NCBI GenBank assembly: GCA_910578865.1
Contig: CAJTRM010000002.1
Coordinates: 1 to 64,000, forward strand
Reading direction: 5' to 3'
From: an uncultured Dorea sp.
GTDB lineage: Bacteria > Bacillota_A > Clostridia > Lachnospirales > Lachnospiraceae
DNA: 64,000 bases
The translations under genes and the position numbers were made by a program. Below the pieces are notes generated by a model, which was given only the letters and a program-made list of their open reading frames with translations, was not told the origin of the DNA and made no database searches. Positions 1-8,348 of the stretch are shown piece by piece (position 1 is the first letter of the stretch; each line of letters starts with the position of its first letter).

Positions 1-209
1 TTGGCATTGTATTCGGCTGTGTCTTTTTCGGCTTCAGATTTTGCCCAGACCATCATGGCATCAAAGTCACCATCAAACTGTCGGAGTAGCTCATTGAGTT
101 TTCCGAGTTTTCGGAAGATCCGGGAAGAAGTCTTACCGTTTTCTTTCCGGTAGGACTGGTTGATATAAACGTCTTTGTTATTCTCTACACCAGTAATGGA
201 AACATACAT
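1..209 (-). CDS. IS1634-type transposase, 5' part only (runs off window start)
   Basis: The reverse strand opens with ATG at 209 behind a GAGGTGAT ribosome site and stays open for 69 codons to the window edge. The translation starts MYVSITGVENNKDVYI and continues through RIFRKLGKLNELL and MMVWAKSEAEKDT. This is the pattern I recall for the N-terminus of IS1634-family (IS4-superfamily) DDE transposases of Clostridia. The catalytic DDE residues would lie outside the window, so activity cannot be judged. The IS end should lie within about 150 bases upstream of the start. No frameshift is visible in the part present. Confidence 0.7.
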   Translation of the reverse strand, partial: MYVSITGVENNKDVYINQSYRKENGKTSSRIFRKLGKLNELLRQFDGDFDAMMVWAKSEAEKDTAEYNA

Positions 210-588
210 AAAAATCACCTCATAAGTATTATAACACAACTAGCGCAAACTAGCACACATTATTTTTACAAATTTGACAAAAAAATAAGCCCAAAGCAGG
301 CTTAAATACAAGATTTGTGTGTTATGAGGTTTAAAAGGAAGTGTCAAACTCCCGGCTCATGATTTCTCCTTCTACTGCTGTCAGAAAGCAAAGGAATCAT
401 ATCATAAGCGTATGAAGAAGTAAACTCTACTTATGCAGAGGTAAATGCTACTGTAGTTGGAGAAGGTGGAATTTAAGATTTCATTTCAGGAATAAGAAAG
501 ACTTCAGAATTTTGTTTGTCTCCGGTAGCAATACTATGGTATAATAACAGAAGTAGTATATAGGTTGTGAAAATCAGGGAGAGTCCTT
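210..588. other. Intergenic stretch between IS-type gene and small ORF
   Basis: No gene is supported here. On the transposase side there is a small hairpin (TAAGCC/GGCTTA, about 288-305). There is also an imperfect inverted similarity between the transposase leader (about 215-240) and 310-332 (TTTGTGTGTTATGAGG), possibly the terminal region of the element. Around 410-477 one frame reads a 22-codon tail ending VVGEGGI, but a stop precedes it, so at best it is a gene remnant. A promoter candidate lies at 516-545. Confidence 0.5.
516..545 (+). promoter_or_regulatory. Sigma-A type promoter upstream of the small ORF and flotillin gene
   Basis: TTGTCT (516-521), an 18-base spacer and TATAAT (540-545). 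The -10 is preceded by TGG, giving an extended -10. It is the only good promoter match before the flotillin gene and would also transcribe the 45-codon ORF at 589. Confidence 0.55.
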
Positions 589-726
589 TTGAATCAAAAT
601 ATCAGAATATATAAAGAAAATTATGAGAAGCTGCCTGACAGGTTCATTGAAAAAGTCGAGCATGATATACGGTATCTGTTAAACGCAGACATTGCGGGCC
701 TGAAAAGGGTCTATATGATACTGTGA
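589..726 (+). CDS. Small hypothetical protein, 45 aa
   Basis: A TTG start at 589 follows AGGGAGAG at good spacing. The 45-residue product begins MNQNIRIYKENYEKL and contains the segment LPDRFIEKVEHDIRYL. It is basic/acidic helical in look, with no signal peptide or membrane segment. I recognise no family. It sits between a promoter and the flotillin gene, on the same strand. It could be the N-terminal remnant of a longer gene broken when the neighbouring IS arrived. Moderate doubt remains that it is translated at all. Confidence 0.35.
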   Translation: MNQNIRIYKENYEKLPDRFIEKVEHDIRYLLNADIAGLKRVYMIL

Positions 727-794
727 GCAAGTTAAGAAATGAATTTGGTCATTAGTACTATTCATTATAATTTCAAAAAGGAGGAGAGAAGACA

Positions 795-2444
795 ATGTAC
801 TATTTTTGGGATATGGCACAGACGATTATTCCGGTTGCAGTGGTGGTTCTGCTTATTCTTATTATTCTGATCACCGGGTATGTAAAGGCATCTCCGGACA
901 CTGCTTACATAATTTCCGGTTTGCGGAAGAAGCCTAAGGTGCTGATTGGGAAGGCCGGCATTAAGATTCCGTTTCTGGAGAAAAAGGATGAGCTGAATCT
1001 TCAGTTGATCCCCATTGATGTCAAGACATCAAGTGCAGTGCCGACGGCGGACTACATCAACATCCGGGTGGATGCGGCCGTCAATGTGAAGATCAGTGAC
1101 GATAATGAACGTCTGGCCCTGGCGGCACAAAATTTCCTGAATAAACCGGTGGATTATATTGCACAGGTTTCCCGGGAAGTGCTGGAAGGTAATATGCGTG
1201 AGATCGTCGGGAAGATGAACCTGGAGGAAATGGTTTCCGACCGTCAGAAATTTGCCAATCTGGTGAAGGAAAATGCGGAGCCGGATCTTGCGGCGATGGG
1301 ACTTGATATCGTAAGCTTTAATGTACAGAATTTTGTGGACGGCAACGGCGTGATTGAAAACCTGGGTGTGGACAACATTGTAAAAATCCAGAAAAATGCT
1401 GCGATTTCCAGGGCTGAAAGTGAAAAGGAGATTGCAAGGGCTCAGGCAGTCGCTAAAAAGGAAGCCAATGATGCACAGGTAAGTTCCGAGCTTGAGATCG
1501 CAAATGCCAAGGCCAGGGCGCAGAAGGAGATGGCAGTGGTTCAGGCTGAGGCCACAAGGGAGTCAAAAGAGGCTGAAATCAGTGCGGCAACTCTGATCGC
1601 ACAGCGGGAGAATGAACTGGAGATCCGTAAAGCGGAGCTTCAGAAGGATGCGGATACGAAGAAGGCGATTGCCGATGCTGCATACCAGATCCAGAAAGAG
1701 TCGGAGCGTAAGACGGTCGAGATCACTACGGCCGATGCGAACCTTGCCCGCCAGGAAAAAGCAATTATATTAAAGGAAAAGGAAGTAGAGCTTACAGAAC
1801 GCAGTCTGGAAGCAACGGTTAAAAAGCAGGCAGACGCCGAGAAATATGCAAAGCAGCAGGAATCAGACGCAAAGCTGTATGAAGTACAGCGGGAATCAGA
1901 GGCTCAGCTGTTTGAACGTCAGAAGAATGCAGAGGCAGATAAATTTGAGCGTGAGAAAGAGGCCGAGGCGCTGAAGGCAACTGCAGAGGCTGAAAAATTT
2001 GCTATGGAACAGCAGGCAGAAGGTATTCGGAGCAAGGGGCTTGCGGAGGCAGAGGCCATCAAGGCGAAGGCGCTTGCGGAGGCGGAAGGTATCGAAAGGA
2101 AGGCAGAGGCTATGAAACAGATGGGCGAGGCTGCGATCCTGGAAATGTACTTCAAGGCTATGCCGGAGATTGCCCGGAATATTGCAGAGCCGCTTAGCAA
2201 AGTAGATAAGATTACCATGTACGGGGACGGCAACTCCTCCAAGCTGGTGAAGGATATTGTGGGAACGCTCACACAGGTGACGGACGGGCTGAAAGAGTCC
2301 ACAGGCGTTGATCTGCAGTCTGTGCTTTCCGGATTCCTGGGGATGAAGGTTGCGAATGATGTCCAGAATAACAGGGATGCGAGAGAAGCGGAGGACACTC
2401 AGGATAACAAGGATACAAAAGACGCAGAGGATGCAGAAGGGTAG
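795..2444 (+). CDS. floT: Flotillin-like SPFH/band 7 membrane scaffold protein
   Basis: Flotillins are membrane-anchored scaffold proteins that organise lipid domains and affect secretion, signalling and wall synthesis. Here, one N-terminal membrane segment (about residues 8-28, VAVVVLLILIILITGY) is followed by an SPFH domain (about 30-200, with GIKIPFLEK and VKISDDNERL). A long Ala/Glu/Lys-rich flotillin coiled coil with repeated EAE/AKA steps follows (about 205-450). A C-terminal segment (about 455-520) ends in a short acidic, Asp/Glu-rich tail. Length (549 aa) is slightly above Bacillus FloT/YuaG. The ATG follows AAAGGAGGAGAG. The gene appears monocistronic and ends at a strong bidirectional terminator. 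No NfeD partner is visible next to it, although NfeD is the usual neighbour in Bacillus. Confidence 0.9.
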   Translation: MYYFWDMAQTIIPVAVVVLLILIILITGYVKASPDTAYIISGLRKKPKVLIGKAGIKIPFLEKKDELNLQLIPIDVKTSSAVPTADYINIRVDAAVNVKISDDNERLALAAQNFLNKPVDYIAQVSREVLEGNMREIVGKMNLEEMVSDRQKFANLVKENAEPDLAAMGLDIVSFNVQNFVDGNGVIENLGVDNIVKIQKNAAISRAESEKEIARAQAVAKKEANDAQVSSELEIANAKARAQKEMAVVQAEATRESKEAEISAATLIAQRENELEIRKAELQKDADTKKAIADAAYQIQKESERKTVEITTADANLARQEKAIILKEKEVELTERSLEATVKKQADAEKYAKQQESDAKLYEVQRESEAQLFERQKNAEADKFEREKEAEALKATAEAEKFAMEQQAEGIRSKGLAEAEAIKAKALAEAEGIERKAEAMKQMGEAAILEMYFKAMPEIARNIAEPLSKVDKITMYGDGNSSKLVKDIVGTLTQVTDGLKESTGVDLQSVLSGFLGMKVANDVQNNRDAREAEDTQDNKDTKDAEDAEG

Positions 2445-2487
2445 ATGGTGTCTCCCGAAAGGAATATAAAAAGAATATATGAGAATA

Positions 2488-2528
2488 AAAAAGAGATTCG
2501 TTGTATAAAAAACAGCGGATCTCTTTTT
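2488..2528. terminator. Bidirectional rho-independent terminator
   Basis: A 17-bp stem (2488-2504 with 2512-2528, two G-U type positions) with a 7-base loop. It has A-rich and T-rich arms, so it works on both strands. It separates the convergent flotillin and XRE regulator genes. Confidence 0.85.
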
Positions 2529-2564
2529 GTGCACATATTGTTTTTGTGTACATGCTGTCAGTGT

Positions 2565-2801
2565 TTAGCTTTGTTTAGCCGGAGGAATGTACTCCAGCAA
2601 GTCATTCAGGTCGCACTTAAGGGCGTAGCAAAGGCGCGAGAGGACAGCCATGTCCAGACGCTGAATGGATCCGTCATAGTAGTGTTTTAGCTGTGTGCGC
2701 TGCATTTCGGCGCGGTAAGAGAGTTTGCTTAGTGACAGGTTTCGTTCTTCCATGAGTTCCCTGAGGTGTAGCTTTATTGTTCCGAATTCTAAGTCATTCA
2801 T
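2565..2801 (-). CDS. XRE/Cro-type helix-turn-helix regulator, 78 aa
   Basis: Small DNA-binding protein consisting of a single HTH domain. Residues about 15-55 (ELMEERNLSLSKLSYRAEM, then QRTQLKHYYDGS, RLDMAVLSRLCYAL and KCDLNDLLEY) match the five-helix Cro/C1 fold and the typical XRE ending. The start at 2801 follows AGGAGG on the minus strand. No effector domain is present, so any signal would have to come from a partner. It has no obvious partner gene and faces the flotillin gene convergently. Targets are unknown; autoregulation is usual for the family. Confidence 0.85.
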   Translation of the reverse strand: MNDLEFGTIKLHLRELMEERNLSLSKLSYRAEMQRTQLKHYYDGSIQRLDMAVLSRLCYALKCDLNDLLEYIPPAKQS

Positions 2802-3139
2802 ATTTTGAGTCCTCCTGCTTGTATGTAAGTAATGTTATTTTATTTTTATTGCTATTGTAAGCAGTGGATTTGTATGGTATTATTATTGTGTAGATATATA
2901 CACTATATAAATACATATGTAAAAAATAAAATAACAAAGGATAAAGAAGATAGAGGAAAGTAGAGGGCAAAAGATATGTATTGTACAAAGATAAGTGGCT
3001 GTTAAAAGAAACCTACATATTAGATGAGTTATATGCTTGGATTTTAGATTGTTTTTGACAATGTTGTATTGACTAGTAACAACAGTAAATCAGGTCATTA
3101 ATACCAGATAAAATATAACAAGATGATAGGGTAAAGATT
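2802..3139. other. AT-rich intergenic region with a 14-bp perfect inverted repeat
   Basis: No coding potential is supported. GTTATTTTATTTTT (2834-2847) is repeated in perfect inverse at 2922-2935, enclosing about 74 bases that carry TATATA-rich sequence. The stretch must hold the divergent promoters of the XRE gene and the lipoprotein gene. A TTGACA at 3055-3060 lacks a convincing -10 at the right distance. Confidence 0.45.
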
Positions 3140-3709
3140 ATGATCAAAAAAATTGTAGTAATAATAAGTATATTTACGACATTAGTTTGTATTTGTATGG
3201 GATGTGGTAAAGATACGAAAATAGCCAGAGAACATGGACAGCAGATCGCGGATATTGTGGAAAGCGGCGACATGGAGAAAATAAATGAATTCGTTTTCGG
3301 ATATCAGGAAACAGAGGCAGATGAAAAAATTGCTGCTATCATGGGAACAACAGAAAAAGAAGAAGATGGAATTTTAAAGGAAATTTTTCAAAACAACACC
3401 TTTGAAATCACCGAAGTAAGTAAGGATAAAATTAAGTATGAGATTAAGGCCCCTGATCTTACGGAAGTTTTTGAAAGATTGGGAGAAGCAGACAGGGGAC
3501 TGTCTGAGGAGGAGTTTACGGAAGAAGTCAGAAAATACATTGAACAGGCGAAGTATAAAAAAAGGACGGTATCCGTGCCATATAAAGTTGTGGACGGAGA
3601 AGTAATTGTAAACTACAGGAATGAGGAATTTATCAATGCAATTACCGGTGGCCTTTTAGAAAACTACCAAAAATTTTATCGGCAGATGCTGGAAGAATAT
3701 GCAGGTTAA
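3140..3709 (+). CDS. Putative lipoprotein of unknown function
   Basis: The N-terminus has a lysine pair, a hydrophobic stretch (VVIISIFTTLVCIC) and a lipobox ending MGC, so the Cys at about residue 22 should be lipidated and the protein held on the outer face of the membrane. The remaining roughly 165 residues are acidic and helical (GDMEKINEFVFGYQET; YIEQAKYKKRTVSVPYKV) and include a DUF-like two-part layout I cannot name. It resembles small Lachnospiraceae lipoproteins often encoded beside secreted proteins. It lies 21 bases upstream of a large secreted protein on the same strand, so the two are probably co-expressed. The ribosome site is weak. Confidence 0.65.
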   Translation: MIKKIVVIISIFTTLVCICMGCGKDTKIAREHGQQIADIVESGDMEKINEFVFGYQETEADEKIAAIMGTTEKEEDGILKEIFQNNTFEITEVSKDKIKYEIKAPDLTEVFERLGEADRGLSEEEFTEEVRKYIEQAKYKKRTVSVPYKVVDGEVIVNYRNEEFINAITGGLLENYQKFYRQMLEEYAG

Positions 3710-3739
3710 TTCTATATTAGCTGACGAGGAGTGAGAAGT

Positions 3740-5893
3740 TTGAAACAAAAGATTGCTTTATTGATGAGTATAGTTTTATTGATGATGAATTGTCTTCCTG
3801 CTTCTGTAAAAGCAGCGGAGAGAAAATATGGAACGATGCGGGTAGAGTTTTCTGATAATATCGGTTCCATAGAAATCATAAATATGATGACGGAAGATAA
3901 TCATCTATATGCAGATGCAAAGGAATTGGCTGCCAGATTAGGATATCAAGTAAATGATTCAGATGATAAATACATTACAATTTATAATTATGAAAATGGC
4001 AGTTTGCCATATAGGATTACTCGGTTTTTTTATGATGACATGAAGGTGAATCATATGTTGTTCTTTCGAATGTCGGAAGATTACAAAGCTCCTTTTAAAT
4101 GTATCCGTGACGATAAAGGAGTCTGGGTTCCGCTGGAATACTTTTTGCTGATTCTGAACAGTAGTATGCTTATTGTCGAGGATACTCTGCTGATAGACAT
4201 GCCGGAAAAGAAAATAACAGATATTTTTGTGGATGTTATGAGGAGAACCAGTACATATCTGTTTGAGTGGGAGAAGGATTTGGGATATTCGGATCTGGAT
4301 GTAATGGTAACCGGAGGGAGTAGCCATATCGTGAACCTGTTTAATGGTTTGTTAAAGTTTGATGGAATTTCCTGGGTCCAACTATTTCAGACTCTTGCAT
4401 TGGATCCATCTGCTTATGATAAAAAATACGGAGAAAATATGGCAATGTTTCTATGCACAGAGTCTGACGGGGAATTGCAAGCACTGCAGAAGGATATTCA
4501 AAAATGTCAAGACATATTCAGTGAAAACGGACGTATAGGAAAATTATTCTCTATATATTCAGAAGGGATTGATTCAGAAGTTGATGCTATGTACACAACC
4601 TGCAGCAATATACTGGATGATATAAAAAAAGGAAATTCAGATGTGGCAGTTTACAGCAGATCTTATGCTTCTTTGGAAAAGGCGATAGATAAGCAGGTCT
4701 GGTTTTCTAAAACCGGGAAAGCAATATTGGATACACAAAAAAGTATATCGGATATGGTATCACCCCTTGATACAATGTCCAAAATAGCGGAGGTTTTTCA
4801 GTATGGGGAGGAATTTCAGAACCAGGATGAGTTTTCCCTGAACGCGCTGGAATATTATCTGCAGAATTCTGCAGAAGATTCTATTACGTCAGGGATTGTG
4901 AAAACATCTATGGAGGCCTATTCTGAGAATTTAAAAAGTAATCTTGTAGAGTATTCGGCGAAAAGATATTTTGAGGAAAATGTAGGTAGTTGGATCGGAG
5001 ACGCTATCAAGAATGGCAAACTGCTCGGGAGTCAGGCAAATATGGCTCTTCTTGCATGGGATCTGGCTTCCGGATATGTACCGTTTCTTTCGAATGGTCT
5101 GAGTTCGGCAGATAATTTTGAACTGGCATTGTATTCTTCTGTGCTGCAATCAGATACATTTATTAATTATCAGCGGCTGCGTAATAAAATTTTTGAAGAT
5201 GATTCTAACATGACTGCAGGAAATCTGTATAAGACGGCTCAATATTGTTATCTTTATTTAAAGTCGTGTTATATGACCAGGAATGCAGCACTCGGCTCTT
5301 TAGAAGGAAAGGGGCAGGACATCAAGCAAAAGATACAGCCTTTGATAGAGGAACAAAACAAGATTAATAACAGTATTGCAGAAATGCTGGTGACCTTAAA
5401 TAAGGCAACAGAATCTAATGATAATCTGATATATGGTTTTCTGCCGGCTGATAACAAAGCTTATTTAAAAAATAACAGGAATGGTTTTAATGATTTAAAA
5501 GCGAATGTAGAAGTTAATCGTAGGGTTAATTTAAATGAGTGTCTGGATAATTTTAATAACATGTATTCTCAGATAGGAGGAAGACTGTCAAGCGAAACAG
5601 GAGATCATGCAAACTGGGTATTAAGTGATGGAATCCAATACGGAAATTATATGAATAGTACATTGGTAGATGAAGTTTCTTTAGATTCTTCTCGATATAG
5701 TATATTTAACATCTTCATTGATCAGAATGTGAATGAATCTAAAGAACAATTGGTCAGCAGTGGGTGGATTATGAAGGAGGATGGCGGAGGTTTTCAGGAA
5801 TACAGGAAAGATAATTTGAATATTAGTGTTCAGATTAATGAACAGACTGATTGCCTTTCGTCCATTTCTTTCTGGCGTGACGCATATTGGTAA
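3740..5893 (+). CDS. Large secreted protein with copper-amine-oxidase-N (stalk) like domain
   Basis: A TTG at 3740 is preferred over the GTG at 3731: GAGGAG lies 7-8 bases before the TTG but abuts the GTG. The product (717 aa) has a signal peptide (MKQKIALLMSIVLLMM, cleavage near SVKA-AE). Residues about 45-155 contain the pattern LYADAKELAARLGYQV and GVWVPLEYFLLILNSS. This resembles the copper amine oxidase N-terminal domain (PF07833), a cell-surface domain common in Clostridia. The remaining 550 residues are mostly helical and I do not recognise them. No membrane anchor or sorting signal is seen at the C-terminus. It follows the lipoprotein gene by 30 bases and precedes the NRPS block. Confidence 0.6.
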   Translation: MKQKIALLMSIVLLMMNCLPASVKAAERKYGTMRVEFSDNIGSIEIINMMTEDNHLYADAKELAARLGYQVNDSDDKYITIYNYENGSLPYRITRFFYDDMKVNHMLFFRMSEDYKAPFKCIRDDKGVWVPLEYFLLILNSSMLIVEDTLLIDMPEKKITDIFVDVMRRTSTYLFEWEKDLGYSDLDVMVTGGSSHIVNLFNGLLKFDGISWVQLFQTLALDPSAYDKKYGENMAMFLCTESDGELQALQKDIQKCQDIFSENGRIGKLFSIYSEGIDSEVDAMYTTCSNILDDIKKGNSDVAVYSRSYASLEKAIDKQVWFSKTGKAILDTQKSISDMVSPLDTMSKIAEVFQYGEEFQNQDEFSLNALEYYLQNSAEDSITSGIVKTSMEAYSENLKSNLVEYSAKRYFEENVGSWIGDAIKNGKLLGSQANMALLAWDLASGYVPFLSNGLSSADNFELALYSSVLQSDTFINYQRLRNKIFEDDSNMTAGNLYKTAQYCYLYLKSCYMTRNAALGSLEGKGQDIKQKIQPLIEEQNKINNSIAEMLVTLNKATESNDNLIYGFLPADNKAYLKNNRNGFNDLKANVEVNRRVNLNECLDNFNNMYSQIGGRLSSETGDHANWVLSDGIQYGNYMNSTLVDEVSLDSSRYSIFNIFIDQNVNESKEQLVSSGWIMKEDGGGFQEYRKDNLNISVQINEQTDCLSSISFWRDAYW

Positions 5894-5938
5894 GATATTC
5901 AGGAGAAGGATATTACTGTAATAGGACGGTAGAATTTT

Positions 5939-6655
5939 ATGAATAGACAATTGATGGGATTAACAACACCGCAAAAGAATATATGGAATCTACAAAAATA
6001 TTATGAAAATACTGCAATTACAAATTTATGTGGTGCGATTTTCTATAAAGGAAGACGGGACAATGAATTATTACGCCAGGCGATTTGCTGTTTTATACAG
6101 AATCAAAGTGGTATCCGGTTGAGGTTTATGGAGGATGGAGAACCTGTACAATACGTTTCGGATGAGATTGATGAGAATATCCCGGTTATGGAATTTTCCT
6201 CAATGGGGGAATTTGATTGTTTCGCGGAAAAATTTGCCGGAGAGCCATTGAAAGTATGGGATGTTCCGATGTATAGATTTGTGATATTTCATGTAGAGGA
6301 AAAAAGTGGTGTATTAGTATTGCTAAATCATTTAATTGCAGATGCCTGGACATTTGGAATGGTGCCAAATCAGTTTGAAGCATTTTATTATGAGGCAACA
6401 GGAAAAAGTGATATACCAATTTTAAATGGAGATTACAGAGAATTTATATATTCTGAAAAAGAATATTTCGTTTCAGATCGTTATAAAAAAGATCAGAAAT
6501 ATTGGGAGGAAAAGTATAAAGTCTGTCCAGAGAGAAGCCAGATAAAATCAGATAATAATCTACAGATAGGTATTCATGCGAAGAGAATTTCGAGAGTTTT
6601 GTCTTTAGATGTGGAAAGAAATATGGCAACTTGTGGTTATTTAAAGGATTTATAA
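5939..6655 (+). pseudogene. Truncated NRPS condensation domain (N-terminal half only)
   Basis: The 238-residue product aligns by eye with the first half of the C1 domain of the large NRPS downstream (opening LTTPQKNIW versus LSKPQRLVY; YKGRRDNELLRQAI versus YKGEKSQQELENAV). It carries the active-site region as NHLIADAW instead of HHxxxD, so the first His is replaced while the second His and the Asp remain. A full C domain is about 430 residues, so the C-terminal half is missing. The stop at 6653-6655 is followed in the same frame by ten codons reading NISYSYFPFE before a second stop at 6689. That fits the expected continuation and suggests a sense codon became a stop, followed by deletion. 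It is probably decayed; a regulatory or partner role is less likely. Confidence 0.65.
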
Positions 6656-6737
6656 AATATATCGTATTCATATTTTCCTTTTGAACAGTGATACAAAAAG
6701 AATCAGAAAATCAAAAATAATGTATAAGGAGAACATC

Positions 6738-8324
6738 ATGAATAAAAAGGCAAAAAACTATCCCCTATATCAACATCAGGATTTTACGAATTTCAGACAG
6801 CTTATCACAGAAAAGTCAAAATCCAGTCCTGACGGCATTGCATTTCAATATTTAAATCATGAGAAGAGAGAATCTATTACATACAGACATTTTTATCAGG
6901 ACGTCAGCGCCCTGGAGGCTTTCCTGAACCGTCAGGGACTTTACGGTATAAAGATAGCCCTCTTAAGTGAGAATAGTTATGAATGGATCTTATCTTATTT
7001 TGCGGTTGTGGTAAGTGGTAATATGATTGTCCCGCTTGATAAGGAACTTTCAAATGATGAAATCAGCGGCCTGCTGACACACAGTGATGCGGAAGTGCTG
7101 ATTTATTCAGACTCTTACAGGGATATTGCAGAGGATTTGCTGCGGCAGGGACGGATAGGAAAGATTTTTAATATAGCTGATTTTCCTGCTTTTTTGAAGA
7201 GCGGAAGAAAATTGATTTCCAGTGGTGATTATGTGCCACTGGAAAATCCGGCAGATGAAAACAGTGTATGTTCGATTATCTTTACATCCGGGACGACGGG
7301 TAAACCCAAAGGAGTTATGCTTTCTCAAAAGGGTCTGATGGTGGATGCGGTCAACAGCTGCCGTAATGTATATTTTACAGGAGCATCCTTGCTAGTATTG
7401 CCGCTTCATCATACGTTTGCATTTACGGCAGGTGTTCTGGTAATGCTAATCTACGGCTGCCCAATCTGTATTGGAAAGAGCCTGCGGACATTCCGCTCTG
7501 ATCTACAGGTATTTCAACCGAGCCATATCTTTTTGGTTCCTCTTTTTGTGGAGAATTTATATAACACAATCTGGAAAGGAGTCCGAGAACAGGGGAAAGA
7601 GAAATTGTTGAAACGAATGATTAGACTCAGCAGCCTGGCAAGGAAGTGTGGTGTGGATTTGCGAAAAAAATTATTTCGTTCAATTCTGAAACAATTCGGC
7701 GGGCATCTGGAGTTAGTGGTATCAGGCGGTGCTCCCATTAAACAGAAATATATAGATGGGCTTGGTGATATCGGGGTACAGGTATTAAACGGATATGGAA
7801 TCACAGAGTGTTCCCCGGTTATAGCAGTAAACAGGAACCGATATTTTCGGGGGAATAGTGTAGGATTGCCTGTAAAGTGCTGTGAAGTTAAGATTATTGA
7901 CGGGGAAATCTGCGCGAAGGGTCTGAACATTATGCTGGGATATTACCATGACGAGGCTATGACAAAAGAAGTGCTTGAAGACGGATGGTTTAAAACAGGA
8001 GATCTTGGATATATAGACAGGGACGGTTTCATATACATTACAGGGCGTAAGAAAAATTTGATTATTCTGAGCAATGGGGAGAATATCTCTCCGGAAGAGC
8101 TGGAGGAGAGGATTCAGGAAATAGAATATGTAAAAGAAGTAGTTGTCTATGCAGAAGACGGAAAGATTGTGGCAGAGATTTTTGGTGAAGATGAGGAGCG
8201 TATTCGGGAAGGTGTCAAGAAAATGAATCAGGATCTTCCGCTGTATAAGCAGATACAGAAGATCCGGTTCCGGGATGCGGAGTTTGAGAAGACAAATACG
8301 AAAAAAATCAAGCGTTTTCAGTAA
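6738..8324 (+). CDS. Fatty-acyl AMP ligase / acyl-CoA synthetase-like protein (lipo-initiation)
   Basis: ANL-superfamily adenylating enzyme, 528 aa. The ATG at 6738 has AAGGAGA 5 bases upstream and replaces an upstream in-frame ATG with no ribosome site. Motif A3 (FTSGTTGKPKG) lies at residues 182-192. Further motifs are GYGITECSP, the hinge region WFKTGDLGYIDRDG, ITGRKKNLII, and a C-terminal catalytic-lysine region (NTKKIKRFQ). The closest type is a long-chain fatty acyl ligase rather than an amino-acid A domain. By position, between a C-domain remnant and the NRPS, and with a free ACP after the NRPS, it most likely activates a fatty acid for N-acylation of the peptide. Whether it transfers to CoA or directly to the ACP cannot be told from the sequence. 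Confidence 0.85.
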   Translation: MNKKAKNYPLYQHQDFTNFRQLITEKSKSSPDGIAFQYLNHEKRESITYRHFYQDVSALEAFLNRQGLYGIKIALLSENSYEWILSYFAVVVSGNMIVPLDKELSNDEISGLLTHSDAEVLIYSDSYRDIAEDLLRQGRIGKIFNIADFPAFLKSGRKLISSGDYVPLENPADENSVCSIIFTSGTTGKPKGVMLSQKGLMVDAVNSCRNVYFTGASLLVLPLHHTFAFTAGVLVMLIYGCPICIGKSLRTFRSDLQVFQPSHIFLVPLFVENLYNTIWKGVREQGKEKLLKRMIRLSSLARKCGVDLRKKLFRSILKQFGGHLELVVSGGAPIKQKYIDGLGDIGVQVLNGYGITECSPVIAVNRNRYFRGNSVGLPVKCCEVKIIDGEICAKGLNIMLGYYHDEAMTKEVLEDGWFKTGDLGYIDRDGFIYITGRKKNLIILSNGENISPEELEERIQEIEYVKEVVVYAEDGKIVAEIFGEDEERIREGVKKMNQDLPLYKQIQKIRFRDAEFEKTNTKKIKRFQ

Positions 8325-8348
8325 AAAGTAATCAGGGAGAAGAGGAAA

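Noticed and set aside
410..477. Frame ending VVGEGGI that could be a C-terminal gene fragment
   Set aside because: A stop lies just before it and no start is available; too short to name.
1896..2534. Long open frames on the minus strand within the flotillin gene
   Set aside because: They mirror the repetitive Ala/Glu/Lys codons of the coiled coil, lack ribosome sites and encode low-complexity peptides.
3055..3083. TTGACA as promoter of the lipoprotein gene
   Set aside because: At 17 bases spacing the -10 would be AACAAC, too far from consensus.
3731..3739. GTG start of the 717-aa secreted protein
   Set aside because: Its distance to GAGGA is zero; TTG at 3740 has proper spacing and gives a cleaner signal peptide.
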